Of a DNA stretch of 64,000 bases, positions 52,419 to 61,220 are shown piece by piece. The DNA lies in the NCBI GenBank assembly GCA_029210045.1, contig JARGNX010000008.1:1-64000 (forward strand). The letters are read 5' to 3'. The notes under the pieces are model-generated. The model made no database searches and was not told the DNA's origin. It saw only the letters and a list, made by a program, of their open reading frames with translations. Made by a program: the position numbers and the translations under genes. Position 1 is the first letter of the stretch. Every line of letters starts with the position of its first letter. Source of the DNA: Coxiellaceae bacterium (GTDB lineage Bacteria > Pseudomonadota > Gammaproteobacteria > Coxiellales > Coxiellaceae).

Positions 52419-54542
52419 ATGGATGATTGTCTTAATATTGAAAATACGTCAGATTTACTGAATTTATTGAATTCATCTTTAAATGAAATTTATATTTTTA
52501 ATCAGCATGATTTTAAATTCCTTTGGGTTAATAAGGGTGCTATGTGTAATACGCAGTATGGTTTTGATGAGTTTGAAAAAATGACGCCGCTATCATTAAA
52601 GCCAGATCATGATCAGTATTCTTTTGCCAAACTAATAAAGCCGCTTGATGGTAATAAAGTAAAAGTACAGTTTGAAACCAGGCATCGTCGTAAGGATGGA
52701 ACGGATTATTATGTTGAGGTCCATCTTGAAAAGGGAATATTTCAAAATCAGCAAGTATATATAGCAATTATTCTTGATATAACGGAGAAGGTGTCTGTAG
52801 ATGAGAGTTTAAAACAATTAGCCGATACAGAAAAAAGTTTAAGTAATGTGCTGAAGCATTCATTAAATGAGATATATATATTTTATCAGGACACTTTAGA
52901 GTTTGCCTGGGTGAACTTGAAAGCATTATCTAACCTTGGTTACACCATGCAAGAACTAAATAAAATGACACCACTGGATTTTGAACCTGGGTTTACTGCT
53001 AAAGATTTTGATCTTATTTTAAATCCACTGGTGACGCATAAAAAAAATAAAGTAAAAATTGAAGCACTGCACCGTCGTAAAGATGGTTCAATGTATAATG
53101 TTGAGGTGCATTTGCAGATGGAGAACTTTAATGGTAAACCGGCCTTTGTGGCAATTATATTGGATATAACAAAAAGAAAATTACAAGATGAAAGAATTGA
53201 CAGCTATGTTAAAGAAAAAGTTTATCAGGCTCATCACGATGCGATCACAGAATTGCCTAATCGCAGGGCATTAAGTGAAGACATTGTGGTTCAATTAATG
53301 AGTCATGAATACCAAGATCTCGCTTTAGTATTTATTGACTTAGATAATTTTAAAGATATCAATGATACATTGGGGCACCAAGCTGGTGACACCATGCTGC
53401 TTGAAACCAGTCTGCGATTAAATAAATTAAAAAATGAGGGTGATTTTCTTATAAAATTTGGTGGCGACGAATTCCTATATATAATTAAAGATAAGAGTAA
53501 ATTAGAGAATATAGATTTATTTTGTCAGTCAGTGTTAGCTACGATTAGCGAGCCATATTTTCTTGATGAAAACAAACGAATAATAACAGCCAGTATAGGG
53601 TTATCAAGAACCATAAGGGGTGAGCATACAGTATTTAATGAGGAGGTGTTAAATGCGATGATCCGCTATGCGGATTTTGCGTTAACTACGGCGAAGCAAA
53701 CCGGAAAAAATAATTATTATATTTTTGATGAGGGACTTGATAGAAAGCTTCAAAAGAGGTCTTATTATTTATCTAAATTTAATAATGCAATTGACTTGGA
53801 TCGATTTGAAATTGAGTATCACCCTATTTTAAATTTACAGAATAAAACTATTATTGGTGCTGAGGCGCTATTGCGTTGGCGGCCAGAAGGCAACTTAATT
53901 TATCCTAATGAGTTTATACCTCTTTTAGAGGAAACTGGGAAAATATGTGAAGTTGGTATCTGGGTCCTTGCTAAAATTTATGAATTTGCAGAAAAAAATA
54001 GTGAGATATTGGGTAAAAAATTCAAGTTTTGTTTTAATGCATCTGTTGTGCAGTTAAACGACAAGGGTTTTTATTCGGCAGTGAAATGTTTAATTGAAAA
54101 ATATAAGCATCTTGATTGTATTATTGAAATGGAAATTACAGAAAGTGTATTCGCTTATGACATGCGTGATATCACTGAAATTATTAGTCTCATTCGCGAG
54201 TTGGGTATTAAAATATCAGTTGATGATTTTGGTACTGGCTATTCGTGTCTAGAGTATCTGCGCTCTTTGCCCATTGATACGTTAAAAATTGATAAGCGGT
54301 TTATTGATGATTGCTTAGATAAGAAAGGCTTTAGCATACTTCAATCTATTATTACCTTAGCGGCTGGTTTAAATTTAAACGTTATTGCGGAAGGTATTGA
54401 GACGAATGACCAGCATAAATGTTTAAGCTCATTGATGAGTATTTATCCGAATTGCATCGTAGATGGGCAGGGTTATTTGTTCTACAAACCGATGGGGCCG
54501 GAGAGGCTCACGGCACTTTTTAACGAAGATAAGTCGGTTTAA
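52419..54542 (+). CDS. PAS-PAS-GGDEF-EAL cyclic-di-GMP protein
   Basis: The 707-residue protein has two similar PAS domains (residues about 12-125 and 140-250; both contain a SLNEIYIF motif and an RRKDG-YxVEVHL motif), a short coiled coil, a GGDEF domain with intact GGDEF near residue 348 and an EAL domain with AEALLRWRPEG near 480, DDFGTGYSCL and AEGIET. Both catalytic sites look intact, so it could make and break cyclic-di-GMP. No membrane segment is visible. It has its own leader with a possible TATACT -10 (52370-52375) and GAGGGTG before the ATG. Together with the transporter it separates tmk from holB. Confidence 0.93.
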   Translation: MDDCLNIENTSDLLNLLNSSLNEIYIFNQHDFKFLWVNKGAMCNTQYGFDEFEKMTPLSLKPDHDQYSFAKLIKPLDGNKVKVQFETRHRRKDGTDYYVEVHLEKGIFQNQQVYIAIILDITEKVSVDESLKQLADTEKSLSNVLKHSLNEIYIFYQDTLEFAWVNLKALSNLGYTMQELNKMTPLDFEPGFTAKDFDLILNPLVTHKKNKVKIEALHRRKDGSMYNVEVHLQMENFNGKPAFVAIILDITKRKLQDERIDSYVKEKVYQAHHDAITELPNRRALSEDIVVQLMSHEYQDLALVFIDLDNFKDINDTLGHQAGDTMLLETSLRLNKLKNEGDFLIKFGGDEFLYIIKDKSKLENIDLFCQSVLATISEPYFLDENKRIITASIGLSRTIRGEHTVFNEEVLNAMIRYADFALTTAKQTGKNNYYIFDEGLDRKLQKRSYYLSKFNNAIDLDRFEIEYHPILNLQNKTIIGAEALLRWRPEGNLIYPNEFIPLLEETGKICEVGIWVLAKIYEFAEKNSEILGKKFKFCFNASVVQLNDKGFYSAVKCLIEKYKHLDCIIEMEITESVFAYDMRDITEIISLIRELGIKISVDDFGTGYSCLEYLRSLPIDTLKIDKRFIDDCLDKKGFSILQSIITLAAGLNLNVIAEGIETNDQHKCLSSLMSIYPNCIVDGQGYLFYKPMGPERLTALFNEDKSV

Positions 54543-54613
54543 TATCCGGCTTTGATTTACCTCTAAGAGCAAGCGATGTACAATATCACCTTTTGTAGAT
54601 AGGTGAGATTTTC

Positions 54614-55591
54614 ATGTATTACCCTTGGCAACAACGGCAGTGGCAGCAGCTGCAACAAGCGGAGCAGCAACAGCGGCTGCATCATGCGCTTTTATTGAGC
54701 GGTTCGCAAGGTATGGGTAAGTTGGACTTTGCGCGTGAAATGGCGGCATTACGTCTATGTGAATCACCAACTGAGCAAGCATGCGGGCAATGTCGTAGCT
54801 GTACATTATTGAAGGCTAGTAGCCACCCGGACTATTTTGAATGCCAGCCAGAAGAAAAAAGTCGTGTGATTAAGGTTGATCAAATACGACAGCTGATTGA
54901 AAAATTATCGAACACCTCACAACGTTCAAGTGGCCAAGTGGTGGTGATTCATCCGGCAGAAGCCATGAATATAGCGGCAGCTAATGCCTTATTAAAAACA
55001 CTGGAAGAACCTAATGGTGAAGTGTTATTAATTCTAGTGGCGCATTCGCGTTTAACCATTCCTGCTACCATTATTAGCCGCTGCCAACCGGTAAATTTTG
55101 TGGTTGATAATGAGCAGCAAGCACTTGAATGGTTAACCGATCAAGTCGAACAAAAAAGTAATCTTGAATTGGCTTGGCGTTTATCATCAGGAGCGCCGTT
55201 ATTAGCATTAGAATATTTGCGTAGTGATCGTATCGACTGGCGTAATCAAATGCTGGATCATATGGGGCTAATATATCAATCACAACAAGATCCAATTGCG
55301 GATGTTAGCGCGTTGTGTAAATTAGATATGGTGGTATTGCTGAATTTAATGACCAGTATCGTTAATGATTTGGTGGGCTTGATTCAGGGCGTGACTACCG
55401 AGTATTTAGTGCATCAAGATCAATTAGCTAAATTGAATTACTTAGCTAAGCGCTTGCCTTTGGTTAATTTATTATCGTTTCAGCAAGAGCTGTCACAGCG
55501 TCAGCGTCTGTGGTTAAGCTCGCAAAGTATTAATCCACAATTGCTGTTAGAATATGTATTGTTAAAGTGGAGCGAGGTAAAAGCATGTTAG
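54614..55591 (+). CDS. holB: DNA polymerase III delta' subunit
   Basis: The 325-residue protein has the clamp-loader N-terminus MYYPWQQRQWQQLQQAEQQQ, the Walker A-like SGSQGMGKLDFA, a four-cysteine zinc module (CGQCRSCTLLKASSHPD), the KTLEEPNGEVLLIL and SRCQPVNF segments. Delta' is the rigid stator of the clamp loader and is catalytically modest. AGGTGAG lies before the ATG. It is followed by tatD in an overlapping start. Confidence 0.94.
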   Translation: MYYPWQQRQWQQLQQAEQQQRLHHALLLSGSQGMGKLDFAREMAALRLCESPTEQACGQCRSCTLLKASSHPDYFECQPEEKSRVIKVDQIRQLIEKLSNTSQRSSGQVVVIHPAEAMNIAAANALLKTLEEPNGEVLLILVAHSRLTIPATIISRCQPVNFVVDNEQQALEWLTDQVEQKSNLELAWRLSSGAPLLALEYLRSDRIDWRNQMLDHMGLIYQSQQDPIADVSALCKLDMVVLLNLMTSIVNDLVGLIQGVTTEYLVHQDQLAKLNYLAKRLPLVNLLSFQQELSQRQRLWLSSQSINPQLLLEYVLLKWSEVKAC

Positions 55592-56382
55592 TTGATTCTC
55601 ATTGTCATTTAAATATGCTTGATCTTGAAGCGTTTGATAATAACCTTGATAACGTATTGCAGGCTGCAGAACAGAAAGATGTTGAAGCATTTTTATGTGT
55701 TAATGTAGATAAGCAAAATATGCCTGAAGTGTTGTCAATTGCTGAGCGTTATTCGAATGTATTTGCTTCAGTGGGTGTGCACCCTAGTGAGGCGGTCAGT
55801 TATACATTAACGGATGAAATCCTTACTCAGGCAGCCGATAACAAAAAAGTGGTTGCGCTTGGTGAGTCTGGTTTAGATTATCACTATAACGATACGGGTT
55901 TAGAGCAACAACGCGACAGTTTTGCTCAGCATTTGCGTTTGGGAAATAAGTTAAATTTGCCTGTGATTGTGCATTCACGTGCGGCTCATCAGGATACGAT
56001 TCAAATTATGCGTGATAATAACGCTACTGGCTGCGGTGGGGTGATGCATTGCTTTACTGAATCACTGGAAATGGCAGAAGAAGCGATGGAGTTAGGTTTT
56101 TATATTTCCATCTCAGGGATTGTAACGTTTAAAAATGCGGCTAATGTGCAAGCGGTAGCAAAGGCCGTTCCGCTAGAGAAGTTATTAATCGAAACAGACG
56201 CTCCTTATTTAACGCCGGTACCTTATCGTGGAAAGCCCAATGGTCCGCAATATGTTGGTTATGTAGCCGAAAAAATTGCTGAACTTAAGGGTATTGCTTA
56301 CGAGCAAGTGGCCGAGCAAACAACGCATAATTTTTATCAACTCTTTAACAAGGCGGTTAAACCTAATGGCCAAGGTCAGTAA
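55585..56382 (+). CDS. tatD: TatD-family metal-dependent DNase
   Basis: ATG at 55585, which overlaps the holB stop (ATGTTAG), begins MLVDSHCHLNMLDLEAFDNN. The 265-residue protein has the metal-binding DSHCHLN, GVHPSEA, GESGLDYHY, VIVHSRAA, HCFTE and LETDAPYL motifs of the TatD hydrolase family (YcfH branch). The holB-tatD order is common in gammaproteobacteria. It overlaps msrB by 17 bases. Confidence 0.95.
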   Translation: MLVDSHCHLNMLDLEAFDNNLDNVLQAAEQKDVEAFLCVNVDKQNMPEVLSIAERYSNVFASVGVHPSEAVSYTLTDEILTQAADNKKVVALGESGLDYHYNDTGLEQQRDSFAQHLRLGNKLNLPVIVHSRAAHQDTIQIMRDNNATGCGGVMHCFTESLEMAEEAMELGFYISISGIVTFKNAANVQAVAKAVPLEKLLIETDAPYLTPVPYRGKPNGPQYVGYVAEKIAELKGIAYEQVAEQTTHNFYQLFNKAVKPNGQGQ

Positions 56383-56773
56383 GACCGACAAAGATTGGCG
56401 TGATCAACTGACGGATGAGCAGTATCATATCAGTCGTGAGAAGGGCACAGAACTGCCATTTTCTGGTAAATATTGGGACTGCTTTGATGAGGGTAATTAT
56501 CGCTGTGTGTGTTGTTCGCAAGTGATTTTTAAATCCGATAGTAAGTTTATCTCAGATTGCGGTTGGCCAAGCTTTTCAGAAGCGTTGCCGGGATCGATTG
56601 AAACTTGTGAGGACACATCGCTACCTGGAGAGCCACGTATTGAGGTATCATGCAGTAACTGCGGTTCTCATTTAGGCCATTTATTTGATGATGGTCCGCG
56701 TGAAAATGGTCTGCGTTACTGTGTTAATTCAGCGGTATTTGATTTGGAAAAGGATGATTCAAAGCATGACTAA
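56366..56773 (+). CDS. msrB: Peptide-methionine (R)-S-oxide reductase
   Basis: ATG at 56366 begins MAKVSKTDKDWRDQLTDEQY; the longer frame upstream lies in tatD. The 135-residue protein has CxxC zinc sites (CVCCSQ and CSNCGSHLGH), the WPSF motif and the catalytic Cys in LRYCVNSAVF. It reduces methionine-R-sulfoxide in proteins. It overlaps tatD by 17 bases and the next membrane-protein gene by 8. Confidence 0.95.
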   Translation: MAKVSKTDKDWRDQLTDEQYHISREKGTELPFSGKYWDCFDEGNYRCVCCSQVIFKSDSKFISDCGWPSFSEALPGSIETCEDTSLPGEPRIEVSCSNCGSHLGHLFDDGPRENGLRYCVNSAVFDLEKDDSKHD

Positions 56774-57239
56774 AAGAAAGAATTGGCATATGCAGATTTT
56801 TTTAGTGCTCTATGGCGCTTTAGGCTTGGGTATGTCGGCGTGGTTTTTAACTCAGATTATCCATTATTTTTTACTGCATACTTTGTTGCTACATGCTACA
56901 GCGGTAATGAGCGCAATTGCGCTGGTCGTTGTTGGTTATTTATCTGTTTTAATAAAGCTTCGCCGCGGCAGTTTGGAGCGAGAATACTTTAAGCAGCACG
57001 ATAAGTACGACAATTTACGCCATACACTGTTGTTGCGTCGCGCCTTATTGTTTAGTGTGATTCTCATGTTGATTTGCTTATTGATTAGCTACCTTCTTGG
57101 TTATCATGTGCGCATTAATTGGTTGGGAACCGCGATTGCATTTGTGCTCTGCTTGGGTGTGATTTATTGTTGGGAGTTATGGGCGGTGTATTGCTGCGAC
57201 CGCTTCTTTTCCGGCTTTCATCCTTCTCCTATCGAATGA
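56766..57239 (+). CDS. Small membrane protein, unknown function
   Basis: ATG at 56766 overlaps the msrB stop and begins MTKRKNWHMQIFLVLYGALG; upstream codons lie in msrB. The 157-residue protein has about four hydrophobic segments (residues 10-28, 40-60, 95-115, 118-138) and a basic loop (RRGSLEREYFKQHDKYDNLR) between the second and third. No family recognised. The gene is translationally coupled to msrB, the end of the holB-tatD-msrB operon, and followed by a tandem repeat array. Confidence 0.65.
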   Translation: MTKRKNWHMQIFLVLYGALGLGMSAWFLTQIIHYFLLHTLLLHATAVMSAIALVVVGYLSVLIKLRRGSLEREYFKQHDKYDNLRHTLLLRRALLFSVILMLICLLISYLLGYHVRINWLGTAIAFVLCLGVIYCWELWAVYCCDRFFSGFHPSPIE

Positions 57240-57263
57240 TGTTGCCTCCCAGGCGAACAGTTT

Positions 57264-57397
57264 GTCATCCCGGGCGAAGACCCGGGGTGACAAGATTACG
57301 CCCGGGATGACAAGATTACGCCCGGGGTGACAAGATTACGCCTGGGATGACAAGATTACGCCCGGGATGACAAGATTACACTTAGGATGACAAGGTT
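57264..57397. repeat. Family A palindrome continuing into a 20-bp tandem array
   Basis: 57264-57293 is a family A inverted repeat (TGTCATCCCGGG ... CCCGGGGTGACA). Its right half is repeated as a 20-bp unit (consensus ACGCCCGGGATGACAAGATT): six units at 57278-57397, the first overlapping the palindrome and the last degenerate. The array reaches the udk stop codon (57396-57398). Without spacers it is not a CRISPR array. Confidence 0.92.
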
Positions 57398-58034
57398 AAA
57401 CAGCAATATTAGCTTTAGTTAAAAGCTCGCGCATTTTGGCTTGCACCATCTCAATCGCAATGCGATTTTCGCCACCACGAGGCACAATAACATCTGCGTA
57501 GCGTTTTGATGGTTCAACAAATTGCAAATACATCGGGCGTACTGTTTCTTGATATTGTTCCATAACGGATTCAATTGAGCGGCCGCGTTTAATGATGTCA
57601 CGCTTGAGTCGGCGCAATAAACAGATGTCGAGTGGGGTATCCATAAACAAACGAATATCCATCATATCGCGTAAGGCTTTATCGACAAATAATAAAATGC
57701 CTTCAATAACGATAATATGTTTTGAGCCAATGGTGCGGGTTTTATCGCTGCGTACGTGATTGGTGAAATCGTAGGTAGGAAGCTCAATGCTTTCACCGCT
57801 TTGCAGAGTTTGCAGGTGTTTAATTAGTAGGTCATGCTCAAACGCATTCGGGTGATCGTAATTGGTTTTTAAGCGCTCATCAAAAGGCATGTGCTTTTGG
57901 TCGCAGTAGTAGGAGTCTTCAGAGATGATTTCGACCTGATCACAGCCTAGCTCTTCGACAATGGTGTTCGCCAGTAAGCTTTTGCCGGAGGCTGTTGGGC
58001 CTGCTACGCCGATGATGATGGTTTTATGGTTCAC
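57396..58034 (-). CDS. udk: Uridine kinase
   Basis: The 212-residue protein has the Walker A motif GPTASGKS near residue 11, SEDSYYCDQKHMPFDERLKTNYDHP, the IELPTYDFTNHVRS lid region and RRLKRDIIKRGR. It phosphorylates uridine and cytidine for pyrimidine salvage. The last codons (KANIAV) overlap the end of the 20-bp tandem repeat array. The Smr gene lies 2 bases upstream, so they are probably cotranscribed. Confidence 0.94.
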   Translation of the reverse strand: MNHKTIIIGVAGPTASGKSLLANTIVEELGCDQVEIISEDSYYCDQKHMPFDERLKTNYDHPNAFEHDLLIKHLQTLQSGESIELPTYDFTNHVRSDKTRTIGSKHIIVIEGILLFVDKALRDMMDIRLFMDTPLDICLLRRLKRDIIKRGRSIESVMEQYQETVRPMYLQFVEPSKRYADVIVPRGGENRIAIEMVQAKMRELLTKANIAV

Positions 58035-58036
58035 TT

Positions 58037-58600
58037 CTACCCCCTACATTTAAACAGAACATAAATTGCACCCGATCCGCCATCCTTAGGCTTGGCTGAT
58101 TGGAATGCTAACACGTTTGGATGGTTACGCAACCATTGATTGAGCATATTTTTGATCGCAGGCACGCCGGTAGCGGAGTAGTGGCCTTTGCCGTGTATGA
58201 TTAGCGCGTAGCGGATATCTTGTGCTTGGCACTGGTCGATAAAATCATGCAGCGCATCGATGGCTTGTTCAACGGTATAGAGGTGCAAATCCAGGCGCGC
58301 TTCGATAGTAAAATCACCTTTTTTCAGGCGCTTAATATCTTTTTTTAAGATATGCGGTTGCTCGTAATTCAAGCGATCATCAGGGCCTAATGAGTCGGCA
58401 TCGCGTGAGTAATAGATATTCATGGCTGGTTTGTCTTCAAAGTGATGCGCGGCTTGATCTTTGCGCTTCATTTTGAACTTAGTGGTCGGTTTGGTATGCC
58501 TGCCATGATCAGGCATGCGGTCAATATCATCCATTGCCTGCTGGAAGTCGTGGACGTCCTGATCCGATAGCTTGGTTTTCTTTGTCGGCTTTTTGCTCAT
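58037..58600 (-). CDS. Smr-domain protein (YdaL/SmrA-like)
   Basis: The 187-residue protein has a basic, disordered N-terminus and a C-terminal Smr domain: ARLDLHLYTVEQAIDALHDF (the LDLHxxxxxEA motif) near residue 100, YALIIHGKGHYSATGVPAIK (HGKG) and ending ALxF-SAKPKDGGSGAIYVLF. Stand-alone Smr proteins often nick nucleic acid. The target is unknown. It shares an operon with udk. Confidence 0.9.
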   Translation of the reverse strand: MSKKPTKKTKLSDQDVHDFQQAMDDIDRMPDHGRHTKPTTKFKMKRKDQAAHHFEDKPAMNIYYSRDADSLGPDDRLNYEQPHILKKDIKRLKKGDFTIEARLDLHLYTVEQAIDALHDFIDQCQAQDIRYALIIHGKGHYSATGVPAIKNMLNQWLRNHPNVLAFQSAKPKDGGSGAIYVLFKCRG

Positions 58601-58647
58601 TACCTATTATACCATCTTGGCATAAAAGCGATAAAGCCAGCGGTGAA

Positions 58648-59022
58648 TTAAGCGCTTAGCGTGGAGGACGCTGTCGCTTTCAGTATGGTCTCAATATCAT
58701 CGATGGCCTGGGTAATCAGCGTATTGGCATATTTTGCAGTCGCGGTATAATTGAATAATCGACAATCGGTTACAAGCGGCTCAACTTCTCGGACTTGATC
58801 ATACTCTTCTGTTTTTAACCCTGTTCTTACAGTGGTTTGCATTGTTTCGAGTGCCCCTTTAATAACATCCGCATCAACAGTGTTATCATCTTGAAGCGTG
58901 TTGACGATGCTTTGTAATTTTGTTTGTAGAAATATTTTGTAGCTGGAGGCCAGTAAATAATCATTGAAAAATACGCGATCTAATGTAGGCTTTACTTTGT
59001 TATAATCTATGCGCTCTGACAT
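58648..59022 (-). CDS. Small soluble protein, unknown function
   Basis: The 124-residue protein (MSERIDYNKVKPTLDRVFFN...) is mainly helical by composition, with no signal peptide, membrane segment or Cys motif. It is preceded on its strand by GAAAATG and stands 47 bp from the Smr gene. No family recognised. The 180-bp gap upstream (59023-59205) contains an ACCACC/GGTGGT hairpin but no other gene. Confidence 0.65.
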   Translation of the reverse strand: MSERIDYNKVKPTLDRVFFNDYLLASSYKIFLQTKLQSIVNTLQDDNTVDADVIKGALETMQTTVRTGLKTEEYDQVREVEPLVTDCRLFNYTATAKYANTLITQAIDDIETILKATASSTLSA

Positions 59023-59220
59023 TTTCTTTACCTATTCTAAGTATGTGAATCATTTAAATATTACTTCACATTATCAGTGTGCCGTACCTCATGTAAATGC
59101 TAGGGGTCGCAATTAACCCTGCCTTAATAAAAAACACTGAAATGACCACCTGGGTGGTGTGGACGCAGGGACCGCAGAACTCTTTTTGCTTCTGATGCCA
59201 TATAAATGTACCATCGCGGC

Positions 59221-60120
59221 ATGAAAACAATAGAATCAGCAATTAATCAGGTTTGTCAGCATTTTGAACAATCCGATCTTTATTATGGCCATGGCAGTGA
59301 TAATGCATGGGATGAGGCTGTGTTTCTGGTATTGGCAGCATCAGAGCTGCCGCTGGATAGTGATCGTTCGGTATTGCAACAATCACTGACTTCAGAGGCG
59401 CAACAGCAGATTGAAGCATGGGTGCAGCAGCGTGTTGAGCAGCGCATACCGTTACCCTATATCATGCAGCGAGCTTGGTTTATGGGCCTGGAGTTTTATG
59501 TAGATCCACGAGTGCTAATACCGCGTTCATTGATGGGCTGCTGGTTGGATGACCATTGCCGTCCATGGGTTGAGCCTGCTCAGGTTAAGCATATATTAGA
59601 GGTGGGAACAGGCAGTGGTTGTATCGCCATTGCGGCGGCGTATCAATTTCCACAGGCTCATGTTGATGCGGTTGATATTAGTGACGAAGCATTAGCGGTG
59701 GCTAAAATTAACGTAGGCAATCATCAGCTTGATCAGCGTGTGGAATTAATTAAATCCGATTGTTACCAGCAGCTATCACCACAACGCTATGATATGATTA
59801 TCAGCAATCCGCCGTATGTGAGTGATGAAGAAATGGTGGATGTGCCGGCGGAATATCAGCACGAACCTAATTTAGCATTGCGAGCTGATGATGATGGTTT
59901 GGCGATAGTGATAGCATTATTGAAAGGGGCGCCTGATTATTTAACTGATGAGGGTGTATTGTTTATGGAGGTGGGTTTCTCAGATGAAGCCTTGATTCAA
60001 CGCTACCCAGATGCACCATTCGTGTGGTTAGATACAGATGCTGAAACCAGCGGTTTATTTGTAGTAACACGTGAAGATTTAGTGACCTTTTTAAAGCAAG
60101 AGCGATTAATGGATGAGTAA
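59221..60120 (+). CDS. prmB: Ribosomal protein L3 glutamine methyltransferase
   Basis: ATG at 59221 ([20 protein letters not shown]) is chosen over one five codons upstream because it fits the family length better; neither has a strong ribosome-binding site. The 299-residue protein has [12 protein letters not shown] (SAM motif I) near residue 125, VDAVDIS and the [10 protein letters not shown] motif near 200 that binds the target Gln. The WYGHG-like [15 protein letters not shown]-terminus identifies PrmB rather than PrmC. It methylates Gln150 of L3. Overlaps aroC by 8 bases. Confidence 0.94.
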   Translation: MKTIESAINQVCQHFEQSDLYYGHGSDNAWDEAVFLVLAASELPLDSDRSVLQQSLTSEAQQQIEAWVQQRVEQRIPLPYIMQRAWFMGLEFYVDPRVLIPRSLMGCWLDDHCRPWVEPAQVKHILEVGTGSGCIAIAAAYQFPQAHVDAVDISDEALAVAKINVGNHQLDQRVELIKSDCYQQLSPQRYDMIISNPPYVSDEEMVDVPAEYQHEPNLALRADDDGLAIVIALLKGAPDYLTDEGVLFMEVGFSDEALIQRYPDAPFVWLDTDAETSGLFVVTREDLVTFLKQERLMDE

Positions 60121-61219
60121 TTGTTTTGGTCGACAGTTTCGATTAATGACGGCAGGTGAGTCACATGGACCTGCGATGGTGGCGATTGTTGATGGTTGCC
60201 CTGCGGGGTTAGCATTAGACGTTTCTATCATTCAGCAAGATTTAGATCGTAGGAAACCAGCTTGTTCCAAGTGGGTGACGCAGCGCCAAGAGAGCGATCA
60301 AGTAAAAATATTATCGGGTGTGTTTCGTGGGCAAACGACTGGCGCTTCAATAGCGTTAATGATAGAAAACCATGATGCTAAGCCGCATCATTATGATGAC
60401 ATTGAGCAATGTTTTCGTCCTGGGCATGCTGATTATACCTATCACAAAAAATACGGTGTGCGAGATCACCGTGGTGGTGGCAGAGCCTCGGCGCGTGAAA
60501 CTGCGATGTGGGTTGCGGCGGGTGCGATTGCGAAGCAATTATTACAACAGCAAACTGATATCGTTGTGCAAGCCGGTTTAGCCGCTGTAGGTGATATACA
60601 GGCGGAGCAATATGCTTGGCAGCAAGTATATAATAACGATTGTTATTTTTTAGATGCGGATAAAGTTGAGCAAGTGCAGCATGTGATTACTGAATTGCGT
60701 AAACAAGGTGATTCGATTGGCGGCAGTGTTTGTGTGCGTGCGCAGGGTGTGCCGGTGGGTTTGGGCGAGCCGGTGTTTGCAAAACTTAATGCACAAATCG
60801 CTGCGGCAATGATGGGAATTAATGCGGTAAAAGCGGTAGAGATTGGTGATGGTATGGATGTGGTGAATCAGCGTGGTTCACAGCATCGTGATGAAATTTT
60901 AACGGATGGATTTGCTAGTAATCATGCCGGTGGGATTTTAGGTGGCATATCGACTGGGCAAGATATTTTGGTACGAGCAGCAGTCAAACCGCCATCGAGT
61001 ATTCGTATTCCTGCACAGACGATTGATGTTAATGGCAAAGCGACCGAGGTGGTAACTGAAGGGCGACACGATGTTTGTGTAGCGATTCGTGCAGTACCAG
61101 TGGCGCAAGCGATGATGAATTTAGTGCTGGCCGATGCGTGGTTGGGTTGTCATCCCGGACTTGATCCGGGATCCAGAGAAAATAATATAAAGAATACATT
61201 GGCAGAAGGAATTAAATGA
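60113..61219 (+). CDS. aroC: Chorismate synthase with repeat-encoded C-terminus
   Basis: The 368-residue protein has chorismate synthase signatures: [18 protein letters not shown] at the N-terminus, [29 protein letters not shown] near 100-130, and [26 protein letters not shown] near 320-345. It makes chorismate using reduced FMN. The family sequence should end shortly after LADAWL. Here a family A palindrome (61148-61175) continues the frame, adding [14 protein letters not shown] and then KNTLAEGIK before the stop. Catalytic residues lie upstream and look intact. It overlaps prmB and precedes asd by one base, so translational coupling is likely. Confidence 0.94.
   Translation: MSNCFGRQFRLMTAGESHGPAMVAIVDGCPAGLALDVSIIQQDLDRRKPACSKWVTQRQESDQVKILSGVFRGQTTGASIALMIENHDAKPHHYDDIEQCFRPGHADYTYHKKYGVRDHRGGGRASARETAMWVAAGAIAKQLLQQQTDIVVQAGLAAVGDIQAEQYAWQQVYNNDCYFLDADKVEQVQHVITELRKQGDSIGGSVCVRAQGVPVGLGEPVFAKLNAQIAAAMMGINAVKAVEIGDGMDVVNQRGSQHRDEILTDGFASNHAGGILGGISTGQDILVRAAVKPPSSIRIPAQTIDVNGKATEVVTEGRHDVCVAIRAVPVAQAMMNLVLADAWLGCHPGLDPGSRENNIKNTLAEGIK
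61148..61175. repeat. Family A palindrome inside the aroC coding region
   Basis: TGTCATCCCGGACTTGATCC then GGGATCCA is the same element seen in intergenic copies, here in the aroC frame and encoding part of the C-terminal extension. The in-frame insertion is seen directly; whether it was acquired by insertion or by loss of a stop is inference. Confidence 0.88.
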
Positions 61220-61220
61220 G

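Noticed and set aside
57278..57397. CRISPR-like look of the 20-bp array
   Set aside because: Units are contiguous with no unique spacers, the unit is too short and no cas gene is nearby; it is a simple tandem repeat.
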